A DNA stretch of 64,000 nt from Cellulomonas sp. ACRRI (GCF_022346185.1 NZ_JAKRMS010000001.1:1-64000); one strand, 5' to 3'. Positions 19,998-30,718 are shown, numbered from the stretch's first letter. The notes: a model not told the origin generated them from the sequence alone. Numbers and translations: made by a program.

Positions 19998-20704
19998 GCG
20001 GAGGCGCCGGGCCGACCGACGAGGGGACGACGACCGGGGGCGGCAAGGCCGTGCCGACGGTGCTGCTCACCGGGTTCGAGCCGTTCGAGCAGCAAGAGGT
20101 TAACGCCTCCTGGGCCGCCGTCCGGGCGGTGGCGGAGTCCTGGGACGAGGCCGCCGAGGGTGCGGCCCTCGTCACGGCCCTCCTGCCCGTCTCGTTCGCC
20201 CGTGCCCCGCGGCGGCTCGCCGAGCTCCTGCTCGACGTCCGGCCGTCTCTGGTCGTCGCCGTCGGTGAGGCGGGGGGACGCTCGGCGGTCTCCGTCGAGC
20301 GCGTCGCCGTCAACGTGCAGGACGCCCGCATCCCCGACGAGGACGGAGCCCAACCCGTCGACGAGCCCGTGATCCCCGGTGGTGACGCCGCGTACTTCTC
20401 CACCCTGCCGGTGAAGGCGTGCCTGACCGCGCTGCGGGACGCCGGCGTCCCGGGCGAGGTGTCCAACACCGCCGGCACCTTCGTCTGCAACACCGTCGCG
20501 TACGCCCTCGCCGACCAGCTCGCCGCGGGGCACGCGCCGGGCGCCCGCGGAGGGTTCGTCCACGTGCCACGGCTGCCCGAGCAGGTGCCCGCGGGCGCGG
20601 CGTCGCTCGGCGTCGCGGCGGCGGCCGAGGGGCTCCGGGCCGTGCTGCGGGTCGCGCTGCGCACCACGGAGGACGTGCGGCTAGCGGCGGGCACGCTGGC
20701 CTGA
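19994..20704 (+). CDS. pcp: Pyroglutamyl-peptidase I (pyrrolidone carboxyl peptidase)
   Basis: 236 residues. Cysteine peptidase of family C15 that removes N-terminal pyroglutamate from peptides. Catalytic triad E92 (VGEAGGRSAVSVE), C165 (NTAGTFVCNTVAY) and H190 (GGFVHVPRLPEQ). The N-terminus has about 20 extra Gly/Thr residues before LLTGFEPF. Cytoplasmic. It is coupled to coaE by a GTGA overlap, which is not a usual pairing. The 140 nt after it contain only short GC-rich inverted repeats and no gene. Confidence 0.92.
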   Translation: MSGGAGPTDEGTTTGGGKAVPTVLLTGFEPFEQQEVNASWAAVRAVAESWDEAAEGAALVTALLPVSFARAPRRLAELLLDVRPSLVVAVGEAGGRSAVSVERVAVNVQDARIPDEDGAQPVDEPVIPGGDAAYFSTLPVKACLTALRDAGVPGEVSNTAGTFVCNTVAYALADQLAAGHAPGARGGFVHVPRLPEQVPAGAASLGVAAAAEGLRAVLRVALRTTEDVRLAAGTLA

Positions 20705-20844
20705 CGCTCGGCATGTCCTGACCGCGACCGGCGACACGGAGACGAACCCGCCCGGGCGGGGCTCAGCGTCGACACGATCGGCTTGGTGCTCATGCCCTCG
20801 TCGGCCGTCACGGTTCCGACACGCGTCGCCGCCGGGTGGGTCCT

Positions 20845-22464
20845 CTAGAAGGGAGGCGGCTGCTCGGACGGCTCGGGTGAGCTGGTTCGCCCGGTGAGGT
20901 GGAGGGTCGGCTGGTCGGTGCCGGGCCGGACGCGGAAGGCGTGGCCGGTGGGGGTGCGCCAGACGAACTCGCCGGCGGTGGGTTGGCGCACGCGCAGGAT
21001 GCCGGCGGTCTTGAGCCGGTGGTGGGTGCGGCACAGCGGGCCGAGGTTGTGGGCGCAGGTGGTCCCGAGCGGTCGGGGCGGTGACCCGTCGGGTGGTGGG
21101 TCGTACGCGACGGTGTGGTCGAGGTCGCAGCGCGCGGCGGGCACGGGGCAGCCGGGGGCGGTGCAGTACTTGTCGCGGTGCCGGACGTGGTCGGCCAGGG
21201 CGGCCGGTGGCCGGTAGGTGGTGCGCCCGACGTCCAGGACGGTCCCGGACAGCGGGTCGGTGACGAGCCGCTGCCAGGTCGACCCGAGGTCCAGGGCGAG
21301 GGCGCGGGTCTGCTGGGCGTCGATCGGGCCGTACCCGGCGAGGTCACCGGGTTCGTCGTCGGCGCCCATCAGGGTCGCCAGCGACACCGTGACGTGGACG
21401 ACGGTCCGGAGGGTGGCCTCCTCGACGTCCCCAGAGCGCGACCGCGCGGCCTCCGCTGACGCGGGAGTCTCGACCGGTGCGGAATCCGCCCCCGCGCGCC
21501 CCGGGGCGCAGCCGACGGCCGGCCCGAAGGCGCCGTGGTCCTCGTGGGCCCCGTCGCGCCGTGAGGGCAGCACGGTGCCGTCGGCGGCGATCAGGTGCTG
21601 GGAGCACCCGAGCACCCGGTCGAGGAGCTCGTCGGCGCGCAGCTGGTCGAGGGTGCGCGCGTCACCGGCCTGCCGGGACCGGCGGGCCAGGGCGTCGAGC
21701 AGGCCGTCGAGCCGCACGGCGTCAGCGGCGGGCAGCACGGTCCACAGCCCCGCCATCCCGTCCTGCAAGATCTTCGGCCGGGACACCGTCCGCCCCGCGC
21801 GGGCGGTGCGGTGCCGGTCGGCGGCCCCCTCCGGGTCCACCCGGTTCAACGCCCGAGCGACGTCGGCCCGGACCTGCTTGACCGACCGCCCGGCCGTCCG
21901 CGGCAGGACCTCGGCCTCCACCACGGCCGCCACGCCCGCCGGCTCGTCGCCGGCGGCGAGCACGATCGCCCGTGCCTTGGCCGGCTCGATCCGCCCGTCG
22001 GCCAGCGCGGCGCCGGTGTCGGCGAGCGAGCCGGCGTACGCGCGACCTTCCCGGATGAGCACCATGGCCTCGCCCGGCGGCACCAGCAGCCGCGCGGACA
22101 GGTCGGCTGCCGCCAGGTCGGCGTGCACGAAGGCGGTGCCCTCGGGCAGCGACCGGCACACCGCGGCCAGATCCGGGTGGCGCAGGTCAGGGTGCCTGGC
22201 GAGCGCCGCGGCCGCGGCGGCCTCGAGGGCGTGGGCGCGGGCGGCGATCCGCCGGGCCTGCACGGCGACCTCGGGCAGGTCGTAGGAGGGCAGCGCGTCC
22301 AGGTCCAGGGCCTCCAGCTCGGCGAGCAGACCCGCCCCGGCCGGCATCGCATCCAGCCGCTCACCGAGCGCGTCGCCGGGGAACGGCGCACCTGCGACCA
22401 CGGCAGCACGAGGGCCGCGGTCGTCGGGGTCGGGTGCGGTGCGTTCGAGCACGTCATCGGGCAT
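20845..22464 (-). CDS. DUF222 / HNH endonuclease family protein
   Basis: 539 residues. The N-terminal and central part (about 30-400) is the DUF222 alpha-helical domain, with the typical [23 protein letters not shown] and [12 protein letters not shown] segments. The C-terminal HNH nuclease has [24 protein letters not shown], then [13 protein letters not shown], giving the His/Asn/His triad and two Cys pairs for zinc. These proteins occur in many copies per genome in high-GC actinobacteria, and their role is not established; mobility has been suggested. It lies between pcp and uvrB, on the opposite strand, and breaks the common coaE-uvrB neighbourhood. Confidence 0.9.
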   Translation of the reverse strand: MPDDVLERTAPDPDDRGPRAAVVAGAPFPGDALGERLDAMPAGAGLLAELEALDLDALPSYDLPEVAVQARRIAARAHALEAAAAAALARHPDLRHPDLAAVCRSLPEGTAFVHADLAAADLSARLLVPPGEAMVLIREGRAYAGSLADTGAALADGRIEPAKARAIVLAAGDEPAGVAAVVEAEVLPRTAGRSVKQVRADVARALNRVDPEGAADRHRTARAGRTVSRPKILQDGMAGLWTVLPAADAVRLDGLLDALARRSRQAGDARTLDQLRADELLDRVLGCSQHLIAADGTVLPSRRDGAHEDHGAFGPAVGCAPGRAGADSAPVETPASAEAARSRSGDVEEATLRTVVHVTVSLATLMGADDEPGDLAGYGPIDAQQTRALALDLGSTWQRLVTDPLSGTVLDVGRTTYRPPAALADHVRHRDKYCTAPGCPVPAARCDLDHTVAYDPPPDGSPPRPLGTTCAHNLGPLCRTHHRLKTAGILRVRQPTAGEFVWRTPTGHAFRVRPGTDQPTLHLTGRTSSPEPSEQPPPF

Positions 22465-22470
22465 GCGACC

Positions 22471-22476
22471 ACGCTA
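22471..22476 (-). promoter_or_regulatory. -10-like TAGCGT, leaderless HNH gene start
   Basis: On the minus strand TAGCGT ends 6 nt before ATG 22464. Confidence 0.55.
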
Positions 22477-22669
22477 CGGACGAGCACGGACCCGCGACCG
22501 CGCCACCCGGACCGCCCTGGGGACGACGCACGGCCGCACGCCTGTGGAGGACTCGGCGCCCGCCCGTGGACCGGCCGCGCACCGCCTGCCGAGTGCCCAC
22601 GGCACGCACCTCCGCCACGCCCTCGGCGAACCCGGGCCCCCGCCCGGCGCGTGTGTCAGACCCGCGTCG

Positions 22670-22675
22670 TACGGT
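22670..22675 (+). promoter_or_regulatory. -10-like TACGGT, leaderless uvrB start
   Basis: TACGGT ends 6 nt before ATG 22682. I find no LexA-like box here, in contrast with uvrA. Confidence 0.6.
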
Positions 22676-22681
22676 GGACGC

Positions 22682-24787
<2,106 letters not shown>

Positions 24788-24834
24788 CCCTCGTCGCGAC
24801 GCCGGAGGACCCACGACGACGATCGGAGACACGG

Positions 24835-25281
24835 GTGGCGCTCGAGGTGCAGGTCGTGATGGACGCGCGGTCGCCGCGCGCGCTGGGCGCGTTCTGGGCG
24901 GTCGCGCTGGGGTACGTGGAGGAGCCCCCGCCGGCGGGCTTCGACTCGTGGGACGCGGCGCTCGACGCCTGGGGGATCGGGCCGGAGGACCACGACATGG
25001 CCTACGCCCTCGTCGACCCCGACGGCGAGGGTCCTCGGGTGTTCTTCCAGCGTGTGCCCGAGGGCAAGACCGTGAAGAACCGGGTGCACCTGGACGTCCG
25101 CTTCTCCGCGGCGCGGGGGGTGGACCGCGAGGACAGGGCGGCGCGGCTCGCCGCGGCGCGGGAGCACGCCGCAGCCCTGGTGGCGGCCGGCGGTTCCGTG
25201 CTCCGCGAGGTGGACGACCCGCGGGAGGGCGCCTGGGTCGTCATGGCCGACCCGGAGGGCAACGAGTTCTGCGTGACCTGA
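24835..25281 (+). CDS. VOC-superfamily (glyoxalase/bleomycin-resistance fold) protein
   Basis: 148 residues. Vicinal-oxygen-chelate fold of the actinobacterial Glyoxalase_6 type: EVQVVMDARSPRALGAFWAVALGY at the start, VFFQRVPEGKTVKNRVHLDV in the middle and WVVMADPEGNEFCVT at the end. No known substrate; many such proteins are annotated only by fold. GGAGA lies 6 nt before GTG 24835. It follows uvrB by 47 nt and may be cotranscribed. A short palindrome after the stop (about 25283-25294) is a weak terminator candidate. Confidence 0.82.
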   Translation: MALEVQVVMDARSPRALGAFWAVALGYVEEPPPAGFDSWDAALDAWGIGPEDHDMAYALVDPDGEGPRVFFQRVPEGKTVKNRVHLDVRFSAARGVDREDRAARLAAAREHAAALVAAGGSVLREVDDPREGAWVVMADPEGNEFCVT

Positions 25282-25358
25282 CGGGTCCGCGGACCGAACG
25301 GGACGCGCGTCACACGTCCAGAACGCGAGGTCGTGCGGTGCGCATGGGACCGATGACC

Positions 25359-25364
25359 TATGCT
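25359..25364 (+). promoter_or_regulatory. -10-like TATGCT before the manganese riboswitch
   Basis: TATGCT would start transcription near 25371, exactly at the 5' edge of the riboswitch. No convincing -35 is visible. Confidence 0.5.
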
Positions 25365-25370
25365 GGCGCA

Positions 25371-25510
25371 CGCAGTGGAGGGGAGTATCCCGACACGACG
25401 CCCCCGTCATCACGGTCGTCGACGACGCCGACCCGGGACGTCGGCCCGGTCGACGGGTGGGAGAGACCTCCGGTACTCAGCCGTATCTTCAGCCGTCTGT
25501 ACCGGAGGAA
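25371..25510 (+). promoter_or_regulatory. yybP-ykoY manganese riboswitch with RBS-sequestering hairpin
   Basis: The conserved signatures of the yybP-ykoY aptamer are present: GGGGAGTA at 25380-25387, a CGTCATCAC segment near 25405, and GAGACC at 25463-25468. The 5' strand GGAGG (25377-25381) can pair with CCTCC (25467-25471) to close the aptamer. The same CCTCC belongs to CCTCCGGTAC (25467-25476), a perfect 10-bp complement of GTACCGGAGG (25499-25508), which contains the terC ribosome binding site. The two pairings exclude each other. Known members of the class sense Mn2+; here binding would free the RBS and turn on terC translation. Confidence 0.85.
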
Positions 25511-25516
25511 AGCTCT

Positions 25517-26566
25517 ATGTCCGTCGACCTGTGGGTCTGGATCGCGACCGCCGTCGCGATCGTCGGCATGATCCTGTTCGACTTCTTCGCGCACGTCCGC
25601 ACGCCGCACGCGCCCTCGTTCCGCGAGGCCGCCACGTGGTCGGCGATCTACATCGTGCTCGCCATCGTGTTCGGCATCGGCCTCGGCATGGTCTGGGGCT
25701 GGGACCACGGCACGGAGTACTTCGCGGGGTACGTCACCGAGAAGAGCCTGTCCGTCGACAACCTCTTCGTCTTCCTCATCATCATGACGAAGTTCGCGGT
25801 GCCACGGGAGTTCCAGCAGAAGGTCCTGCTGGTCGGCGTCGTCATCGCGCTGGTGCTGCGCACGGTGTTCATCCTGGCCGGCGCCGCCGCGATCGAGCGG
25901 TGGTCCTGGGTCTTCTACATCTTCGGCGCGTTCCTGGTCTACACGGGCATCAAGCTGGCCCGGGAGAAGCACGAGGCCGAGGAGCTGGAGCACGCCGGCG
26001 AGCAGAAGGACGGCCTGGCGGTCCGGCTGCTGAAGAAGGCCGTCCCGACGGTGGACGAGTACCACGGCGACCGCCTGACCACGAGGATCGACGGCAAGCG
26101 GTTCATCACCCCGATGCTCGTCGTCATGGTCGCGATCGGCGCCACGGACATCCTGTTCGCGCTCGACTCGATCCCCGCGATCTACGGCCTGACGGAGGAG
26201 CCGTACATCGTGTTCACCGCCAACGCGTTCGCGCTGCTCGGCCTGCGCCAGCTGTACTTCCTCATCGGCGGGCTGCTGGAGCGCCTGGTGTACCTGAACA
26301 AGGGTCTGGCGTTCATCCTCGCGTTCATCGGCGTGAAGCTCGTGCTGCACGCGATGCACGAGAACGAGCTGCCGTTCATCAACGGCGGCGAGCACATCGA
26401 GTGGGCCCCGGAGATCCCGACGTGGCTGTCGCTGCTCGTGATCCTCGGTACCCTCACCGTCGCGACCGTCGCGAGCCTGGCGAAGACCCGGCGCGACGCC
26501 GCGACGACCACCACGGACCCCGCCGCCGTCGAGGCGCAGGAGCCCGTCACGCACAAGGAGAGCTGA
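25517..26566 (+). CDS. TerC-family membrane protein, probable Mn2+ exporter (first copy)
   Basis: 349 residues with about 8-9 membrane helices. TerC family: EKSLSVDNLFVFLIIM and AIGATDILFALDSIPAIYG carry the acidic residues that form the metal path, and LGLRQLYFLIGGLLERLVYLNKGLAFILAFIGVKL the C-terminal bundle. A charged loop (about 160-205) splits the two halves. Homologues such as Alx and MeeF/MeeY export manganese or metallate exported enzymes. The ATG at 25517 has GGAGG 8 nt upstream, inside the riboswitch hairpin. The second copy follows 7 nt after its stop. Confidence 0.9.
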   Translation: MSVDLWVWIATAVAIVGMILFDFFAHVRTPHAPSFREAATWSAIYIVLAIVFGIGLGMVWGWDHGTEYFAGYVTEKSLSVDNLFVFLIIMTKFAVPREFQQKVLLVGVVIALVLRTVFILAGAAAIERWSWVFYIFGAFLVYTGIKLAREKHEAEELEHAGEQKDGLAVRLLKKAVPTVDEYHGDRLTTRIDGKRFITPMLVVMVAIGATDILFALDSIPAIYGLTEEPYIVFTANAFALLGLRQLYFLIGGLLERLVYLNKGLAFILAFIGVKLVLHAMHENELPFINGGEHIEWAPEIPTWLSLLVILGTLTVATVASLAKTRRDAATTTTDPAAVEAQEPVTHKES

Positions 26567-26573
26567 CCCCCGC

Positions 26574-27605
26574 ATGGATGTCTCGCCGCTCGTCTGGGCG
26601 GTCTCGCTGGGGCTCGCCGCCGCCGTCCTGATCGTGGACGTCGCGGTGGTGGGCCGGAGACCGCACATCCCGACGACGGCGGAGTGCCTCCGCTACCTGG
26701 GGGTGTACATCGGGCTCGCGCTCGCGTTCGCCGTGGTCGTCGCCCTCGTGTGGGGCGGCGACCCGGCGGGCGAGTTCGTCGCCGGGTGGCTGACCGAGTA
26801 CTCGCTCTCGGTCGACAACCTCTTCGTGTTCCTGCTGATCATGAGCCGGTTCGCGGTGCCGCGGCAGTACCAGCAGACGGCGCTGCTCATCGGCATCATC
26901 CTCGCGCTGGTGTTCCGCGGGATCTTCATCGGGATCGGTGCCGCGGCCATCGCGTCGTTCTCCTGGGTGTTCTACCTGTTCGGGGCGTTCCTGGTGTGGA
27001 CGGCCGTGAAGGTGGCCCGCGAGGGGGTCGGCGAGGACGCGGACGAGGCGGCGGAGGACTACAAGGCCCCCGCGCTCGTCCGGGTGGTGCAGCGGTTCCT
27101 GCCGACGACGGACGGCTACGACGGCGTGCGGCTCACCGCGAAGGTGGACGGCCGCCGGCACGTGACGCCGATGCTGCTCGTGCTGGTCGCGATCGGCGCG
27201 ACGGACCTGCTGTTCGCCTTCGACTCGATCCCCGCCGTGTTCGGGCTGACGCAGGAGCCGTACCTGGTCCTGATGGCGAACGTGTTCGCGCTGATGGGCC
27301 TGCGCCAGCTCTACTTCCTGCTCGGTGGCCTGCTGACCCGGCTGCGCTACCTCAACGTGGGCCTGGGCGTGCTGCTGGGGTTCATCGGTGTGAAGCTCGT
27401 GCTGCAGGCCCTGCACGAGAACACGCTGCCGTTCGTCAACGGCGGCGAGCCCGTGGGGTGGGCGCCGGAGCTGCCGTCGTGGGTCTCGCTGGCGGTCATC
27501 GTGGTGACGCTCGGCGTCACAGCGGTGACGAGCATCGCGGCGTCGCGCCGTGACGAGCGCCGGGCCGCGGCGGTGCCGAGCGGGGACGCCGAGCGCGGCG
27601 CCTGA
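26574..27605 (+). CDS. TerC-family membrane protein, probable Mn2+ exporter (second copy)
   Basis: 343 residues, same topology and motifs as the first copy: EYSLSVDNLFVFLLIM, AIGATDLLFAFDSIPAVFG, LGLRQ-type segment GLRQLYFLLGGLLTRLRYLN, and HENTLPFVNGGEPVGWAPELPSW near the end, paralleling the first protein throughout. The pair arose by duplication. With only 7 nt between them they are cotranscribed, so the single riboswitch controls both at least at the level of the mRNA. The Shine-Dalgarno would be AAGGAGAG at the end of the first gene. The C-terminal tail is different in the two copies. Confidence 0.9.
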   Translation: MDVSPLVWAVSLGLAAAVLIVDVAVVGRRPHIPTTAECLRYLGVYIGLALAFAVVVALVWGGDPAGEFVAGWLTEYSLSVDNLFVFLLIMSRFAVPRQYQQTALLIGIILALVFRGIFIGIGAAAIASFSWVFYLFGAFLVWTAVKVAREGVGEDADEAAEDYKAPALVRVVQRFLPTTDGYDGVRLTAKVDGRRHVTPMLLVLVAIGATDLLFAFDSIPAVFGLTQEPYLVLMANVFALMGLRQLYFLLGGLLTRLRYLNVGLGVLLGFIGVKLVLQALHENTLPFVNGGEPVGWAPELPSWVSLAVIVVTLGVTAVTSIAASRRDERRAAAVPSGDAERGA

Positions 27606-27630
27606 GCCGCCCGCCGGGAGCGCCGGCGCG

Positions 27631-27921
27631 TCAGCCGCCGGCCGCCCAGGGCCCGAGGACGAGGTTCCAGGCCCGGATCTCCACCTCGGCGATGACGCCC
27701 GCCCGCGCGAACGGGTCGTCCGCGAGGAGAACCTCGAGCGCCGCCGCGTCGGCCGTCTCGAACACGAGCAGGGCGCCCGGGGCGCCGTCCGTGAACGGGC
27801 CGGAGCCGCGGAGCAGCCCGCGGTCGGCCAGGCCGCCCAGGTAGGCGCGGTGCTCGGGGCGGACCTCGTCCTGCAGGTCGGCGCGCTGGTCGTACGTGTA
27901 CCGGACGGCGAAGGTGGCCAT
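27631..27921 (-). CDS. YciI-like protein
   Basis: 96 residues, ferredoxin-like YciI fold: FAVRYTYDQRADLQDEVRPEHRAYLGGLADRGLLRGSGPF with the conserved His (H24 region) and then LLVFETADAAALEVLLADDPF with the Asp of the pair, ending in EIRAWNLVLG. The family may have hydrolytic or dehydrohalogenase-like activity, but no substrate is known here. It converges with the second terC gene, 25 nt apart, and is divergent from the acyl-CoA dehydrogenase. Confidence 0.85.
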   Translation of the reverse strand: MATFAVRYTYDQRADLQDEVRPEHRAYLGGLADRGLLRGSGPFTDGAPGALLVFETADAAALEVLLADDPFARAGVIAEVEIRAWNLVLGPWAAGG

Positions 27922-27927
27922 GCCGCC

Positions 27928-27933
27928 ATCCTG
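27928..27933 (-). promoter_or_regulatory. -10-like CAGGAT, leaderless YciI start
   Basis: On the minus strand CAGGAT ends 6 nt before ATG 27921. Confidence 0.4.
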
Positions 27934-28019
27934 CCGCACGGGGGGTGGCGCCGCGCCACCCCGGGGCCGACCCGCCGGCCGGACCGGATCCGCGGGTCGG
28001 GCGGCCCGGGCGGCGGTGG

Positions 28020-28025
28020 CAGAGT
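28020..28025 (+). promoter_or_regulatory. -10-like CAGAGT, leaderless acyl-CoA dehydrogenase start
   Basis: CAGAGT ends 7 nt before ATG 28033. Confidence 0.4.
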
Positions 28026-28032
28026 GAGCGGC

Positions 28033-29205
28033 ATGACCTCTGGCTCCGCCGCCCCGCGCACCCTGCTCACCGACGACCTGCTGGCCCGGGTGGCGCAGCG
28101 GGCGCCGGTGCACGACCGGGAGAACACCTTCCCCCACGCCGATCTGGACGAGCTGCGTGCGGCCGGCTACCTGCGGGCGTTCGTGCCGGAGCCGCTGGGC
28201 GGAGCGGGGCTGACGCTGGAGGAGGTGGCCCGGGAGCAGGTGCGGCTCGCCGGTGCGGCGCCCGCGACGGCGCTGTCGGTGAACATGCACCTGGTGGTCA
28301 CCGGGATGGCGGCGGTGCTGGCGTCCCGCGGCGACGACTCGCTGGGGTTCGTGCTGCGCGACGCGGCCGCGGGGGAGGTGTTCGCGTTCGGGAACTCGGA
28401 GGCGGGCAACGACCTCGTGATGTTCGGCTCCCGCACCCGCGCGGAGTCCCAGCCCGACGGGGGCTACCGGTACCACGGCACGAAGATCTTCACGTCGCTG
28501 TCCCCGGTGTGGACCCGGCTGGCGACGTTCGGGCTGGACGCGGACCACCCCGACGGCCCGCGGCTGGTGCACGGCGTGGTGGCGCGCGCGGACGGGGGGA
28601 TCGAGACGAAGGACGACTGGGACACGCTCGGGATGCGGGCGACGCAGAGCTGCACCACGGTGCTCGACGGCGCGTACGCGGCGCCGGAGCGGGTGTTCCG
28701 GGCGCTGCCGCCGGGACCGAGCGCGGACCCGTACGTGCTCGCGCTGTTCCAGGTGTTCGAGATCCTGCTGGCGGCGGTCTACACGGGGATCGGGCGCCGC
28801 GCGCTGGAGCTGGCGGTGGCGGCGGCGCACCGGCGGACGTCGATGAAGAACGACGGCCGGACCTACGCGCAGGACCCGGACATCCGGTGGCGGATCGCGG
28901 ACGCCGCGATCGCGCAGGACGGCATCGAGCCGCAGGTATGGGCGCTCGCGCGGGACGTGGACGAGGCGGTGGACCACGGCGCGATGTGGTTCGCCAAGGT
29001 GGTGGGGCTGAAGGTCCGGGCCACGGAGACCGCCCGCGAGGTGGTGGACCGTGCGATCCGGGTGTCGGGGGGCGGGTCGTACTTCTCGCGCTCCGAGCTG
29101 GGCCGGCTGTACCGCGACGTGCTGGCGGGGTTGTTCCACCCGTCCGACGACGAGTCGGCGCACAGCACCGTCGCCAGCGCCTGGCTCGGTCCTGTCGAGC
29201 GCTGA
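28033..29205 (+). CDS. Acyl-CoA dehydrogenase family flavoprotein
   Basis: 390 residues. N-terminal helical domain (about 10-115), middle beta domain with FAFGNSEAGNDLVMFGSRTRAESQPDGGYRYHGTKIFTSLSP (FAD-adjacent loop), and C-terminal helical domain with FQVFEILLAAVYTGIGRRALELA and RVSGGGSYFSRSELGRLYRDV. FAD-dependent dehydrogenation of an acyl-CoA or a related reaction; the segment resembles the DszC/flavin-hydroxylase-like branch as much as beta-oxidation enzymes, and I cannot identify the catalytic base with confidence. It stands alone without fatty-acid neighbours. Both partners of the strong terminator after it converge. Confidence 0.85.
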   Translation: MTSGSAAPRTLLTDDLLARVAQRAPVHDRENTFPHADLDELRAAGYLRAFVPEPLGGAGLTLEEVAREQVRLAGAAPATALSVNMHLVVTGMAAVLASRGDDSLGFVLRDAAAGEVFAFGNSEAGNDLVMFGSRTRAESQPDGGYRYHGTKIFTSLSPVWTRLATFGLDADHPDGPRLVHGVVARADGGIETKDDWDTLGMRATQSCTTVLDGAYAAPERVFRALPPGPSADPYVLALFQVFEILLAAVYTGIGRRALELAVAAAHRRTSMKNDGRTYAQDPDIRWRIADAAIAQDGIEPQVWALARDVDEAVDHGAMWFAKVVGLKVRATETAREVVDRAIRVSGGGSYFSRSELGRLYRDVLAGLFHPSDDESAHSTVASAWLGPVER

Positions 29206-29224
29206 CGCCGCCCCGCGGACGCAC

Positions 29225-29257
29225 GACGGCCCCGGGGCGGTTCGCCCCGGGGCCGTC
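29225..29257. terminator. Bidirectional terminator between convergent genes
   Basis: 14-bp perfect stem GACGGCCCCGGGGC / GCCCCGGGGCCGTC with a 5-nt loop, between the acyl-CoA dehydrogenase and the DUF4190 gene. Confidence 0.75.
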
Positions 29258-29274
29258 GCGCGTCGTGCGTCGGG

Positions 29275-30675
29275 TCAGCCGCCGATCTCGGACTCGCAGC
29301 TCGCCGCGTACTCGACGCGGTTGCCGCAGGTGGAGCCGAAGTCCTCGTAGGCGCTGCCGAACTCAGACTCCCAGTACAGGCTGTCGCAGGCGGCGCCGCT
29401 GCCGGCCTCGCAGGCGTCCCACAGGGCGTCGAGCTCGGGGTCGTCGCCGTAGTTCTGCGCGCTAGTGCCGGTGCCGAGGTCGGTGCCCTCGTCGGTGCCG
29501 TCGTCGGTCGGGCCGGCGTCGCAGTACGTGCTGCCGTCGGTGGTGCCGCCGCAGGTGCTGCCGAACTCCTCGTACTCGGAGCCGGACGGGGCGCTGGTGT
29601 ACAGGCTGTCGCAGGCGGCGAGGTCGCCGGCCGCGCAGGCGTCCCACAGGCCGTCGAGCTCGGCGTCGTCGCCGTAGGCCCACCGGGTCGGGTCGACGGA
29701 GGTGCAGAGCGTGCTCCCGTCCGTGCGCCCGCCGCAGGTGTCGCCGAACTCCTCGTCGTCGGAGCCGGACGGCGCCGCGTAGAAGAGGTCGTCGCACGCC
29801 TGCATGTCGCCGGACTCGCAGGACGAGCGCAGGTCCGCCATCTCGTTGTTGTGCGCGACGACCGCGGTGCCGATGAGGACGCCGACGACGATCCAGCTGA
29901 GCACGCCCAGGCCGCCGAGCACGACGCCGGCGATCGCGAACCCGCGGCCCTGCGTGCCGTTCTTCTTCGTCCGCCGCAGGCCGATGATGCCCAGGACCAG
30001 GGCGACGACGCCGGTGCCGAGGATGCCGGTGACCAGCGCCGCGATGGACACGCCGTCGGTGCGCGGGGCGGCCTGGTACTGGTTCGGGCTGTACGGGGCC
30101 TGCGGGTAGCCGCCGCCCGGGTAGCCGCCGCCGGGGTACCCGCCGCCCGGGTACCCGCCGCCGGGGTAGCCGGCACCGGGCTGCGGGGAGGACGAGCCGG
30201 GCTGCGGGTAGGACGTCCCGTACGAGCCGTCCGGACCGGACGGGGCGCCGTACGGCGCCGCGCCGGGCTGCTCACCCGTCGCGCCGGCGCCGGGCGCCGC
30301 GTACGGGGAGGAGGTCGGGTAGGCCGCGGTCGGCGCGTCGCCGCCGGGCGCCCCGTAGGGCGACGACGTGGGGTGGGCGGCGGTCGGCGCGTCGGAGCCG
30401 GGGGCGCCGTACGGCGAGGACGTCGGGTACGCCGCGGTCGGCGTCGTCGGGTACGCGGCGGTCGGCGCGTCCGAGCCCGACGCGGGCGGGGTCGGCCAGG
30501 ACGGCGCCTCGTAGCCGGAGGGTGCGGGGCCGGAGGCCGACGAGGCCTCGTAGCCCGACGGCGCCGGCGCCGCCGGGCGCTCGGTGCCGGAGCCCGGGGT
30601 GGGCCAGGCGCTGCTGCCGGGCTGCTGCTCGGGCTGCTGCCCGGGTTCCGGCGTGGCGCTGCCGTCGTTCGACAT
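29275..30675 (-). CDS. DUF4190 membrane protein with three Cys-rich C-terminal repeats
   Basis: 466 residues. Residues 1-205 are low-complexity Pro/Ala/Ser/Gly/Tyr with repeats: an 18-residue unit around DAPTAAYPTSSPYGAPG (54 nt) and five GGGYP steps (15 nt, about 30103-30176). Residues 208-270 are DUF4190, two helices with GLRRTKKNG between them. Residues 278-466 hold three copies of a 50-60 residue unit of the type LWDACAAGDLAACDSLYTSAPSGSEYEEFGSTCGG...C, each with four cysteines, probably two disulfides and outside the membrane. Function unknown; the Pro/Tyr-rich cytoplasmic arm and extracellular cysteine repeats suggest a wall- or envelope-sensing protein. Confidence 0.85.
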   Translation of the reverse strand: MSNDGSATPEPGQQPEQQPGSSAWPTPGSGTERPAAPAPSGYEASSASGPAPSGYEAPSWPTPPASGSDAPTAAYPTTPTAAYPTSSPYGAPGSDAPTAAHPTSSPYGAPGGDAPTAAYPTSSPYAAPGAGATGEQPGAAPYGAPSGPDGSYGTSYPQPGSSSPQPGAGYPGGGYPGGGYPGGGYPGGGYPQAPYSPNQYQAAPRTDGVSIAALVTGILGTGVVALVLGIIGLRRTKKNGTQGRGFAIAGVVLGGLGVLSWIVVGVLIGTAVVAHNNEMADLRSSCESGDMQACDDLFYAAPSGSDDEEFGDTCGGRTDGSTLCTSVDPTRWAYGDDAELDGLWDACAAGDLAACDSLYTSAPSGSEYEEFGSTCGGTTDGSTYCDAGPTDDGTDEGTDLGTGTSAQNYGDDPELDALWDACEAGSGAACDSLYWESEFGSAYEDFGSTCGNRVEYAASCESEIGG

Positions 30676-30712
30676 GGACGTCCTCTCGCTTCCTGTGGCG
30701 GTCCTGTGCGCC

Positions 30713-30718
30713 ACTATG
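30713..30718 (-). promoter_or_regulatory. -10-like CATAGT for the DUF4190 gene
   Basis: On the minus strand CATAGT lies 37 nt before ATG 30675; a GAGAGGA ribosome binding site lies between. Confidence 0.45.

Noticed and set aside
20705-20844. A tRNA or small gene between pcp and the HNH gene
   Set aside because: I find no cloverleaf pairing and no supported frame, only short GC palindromes.
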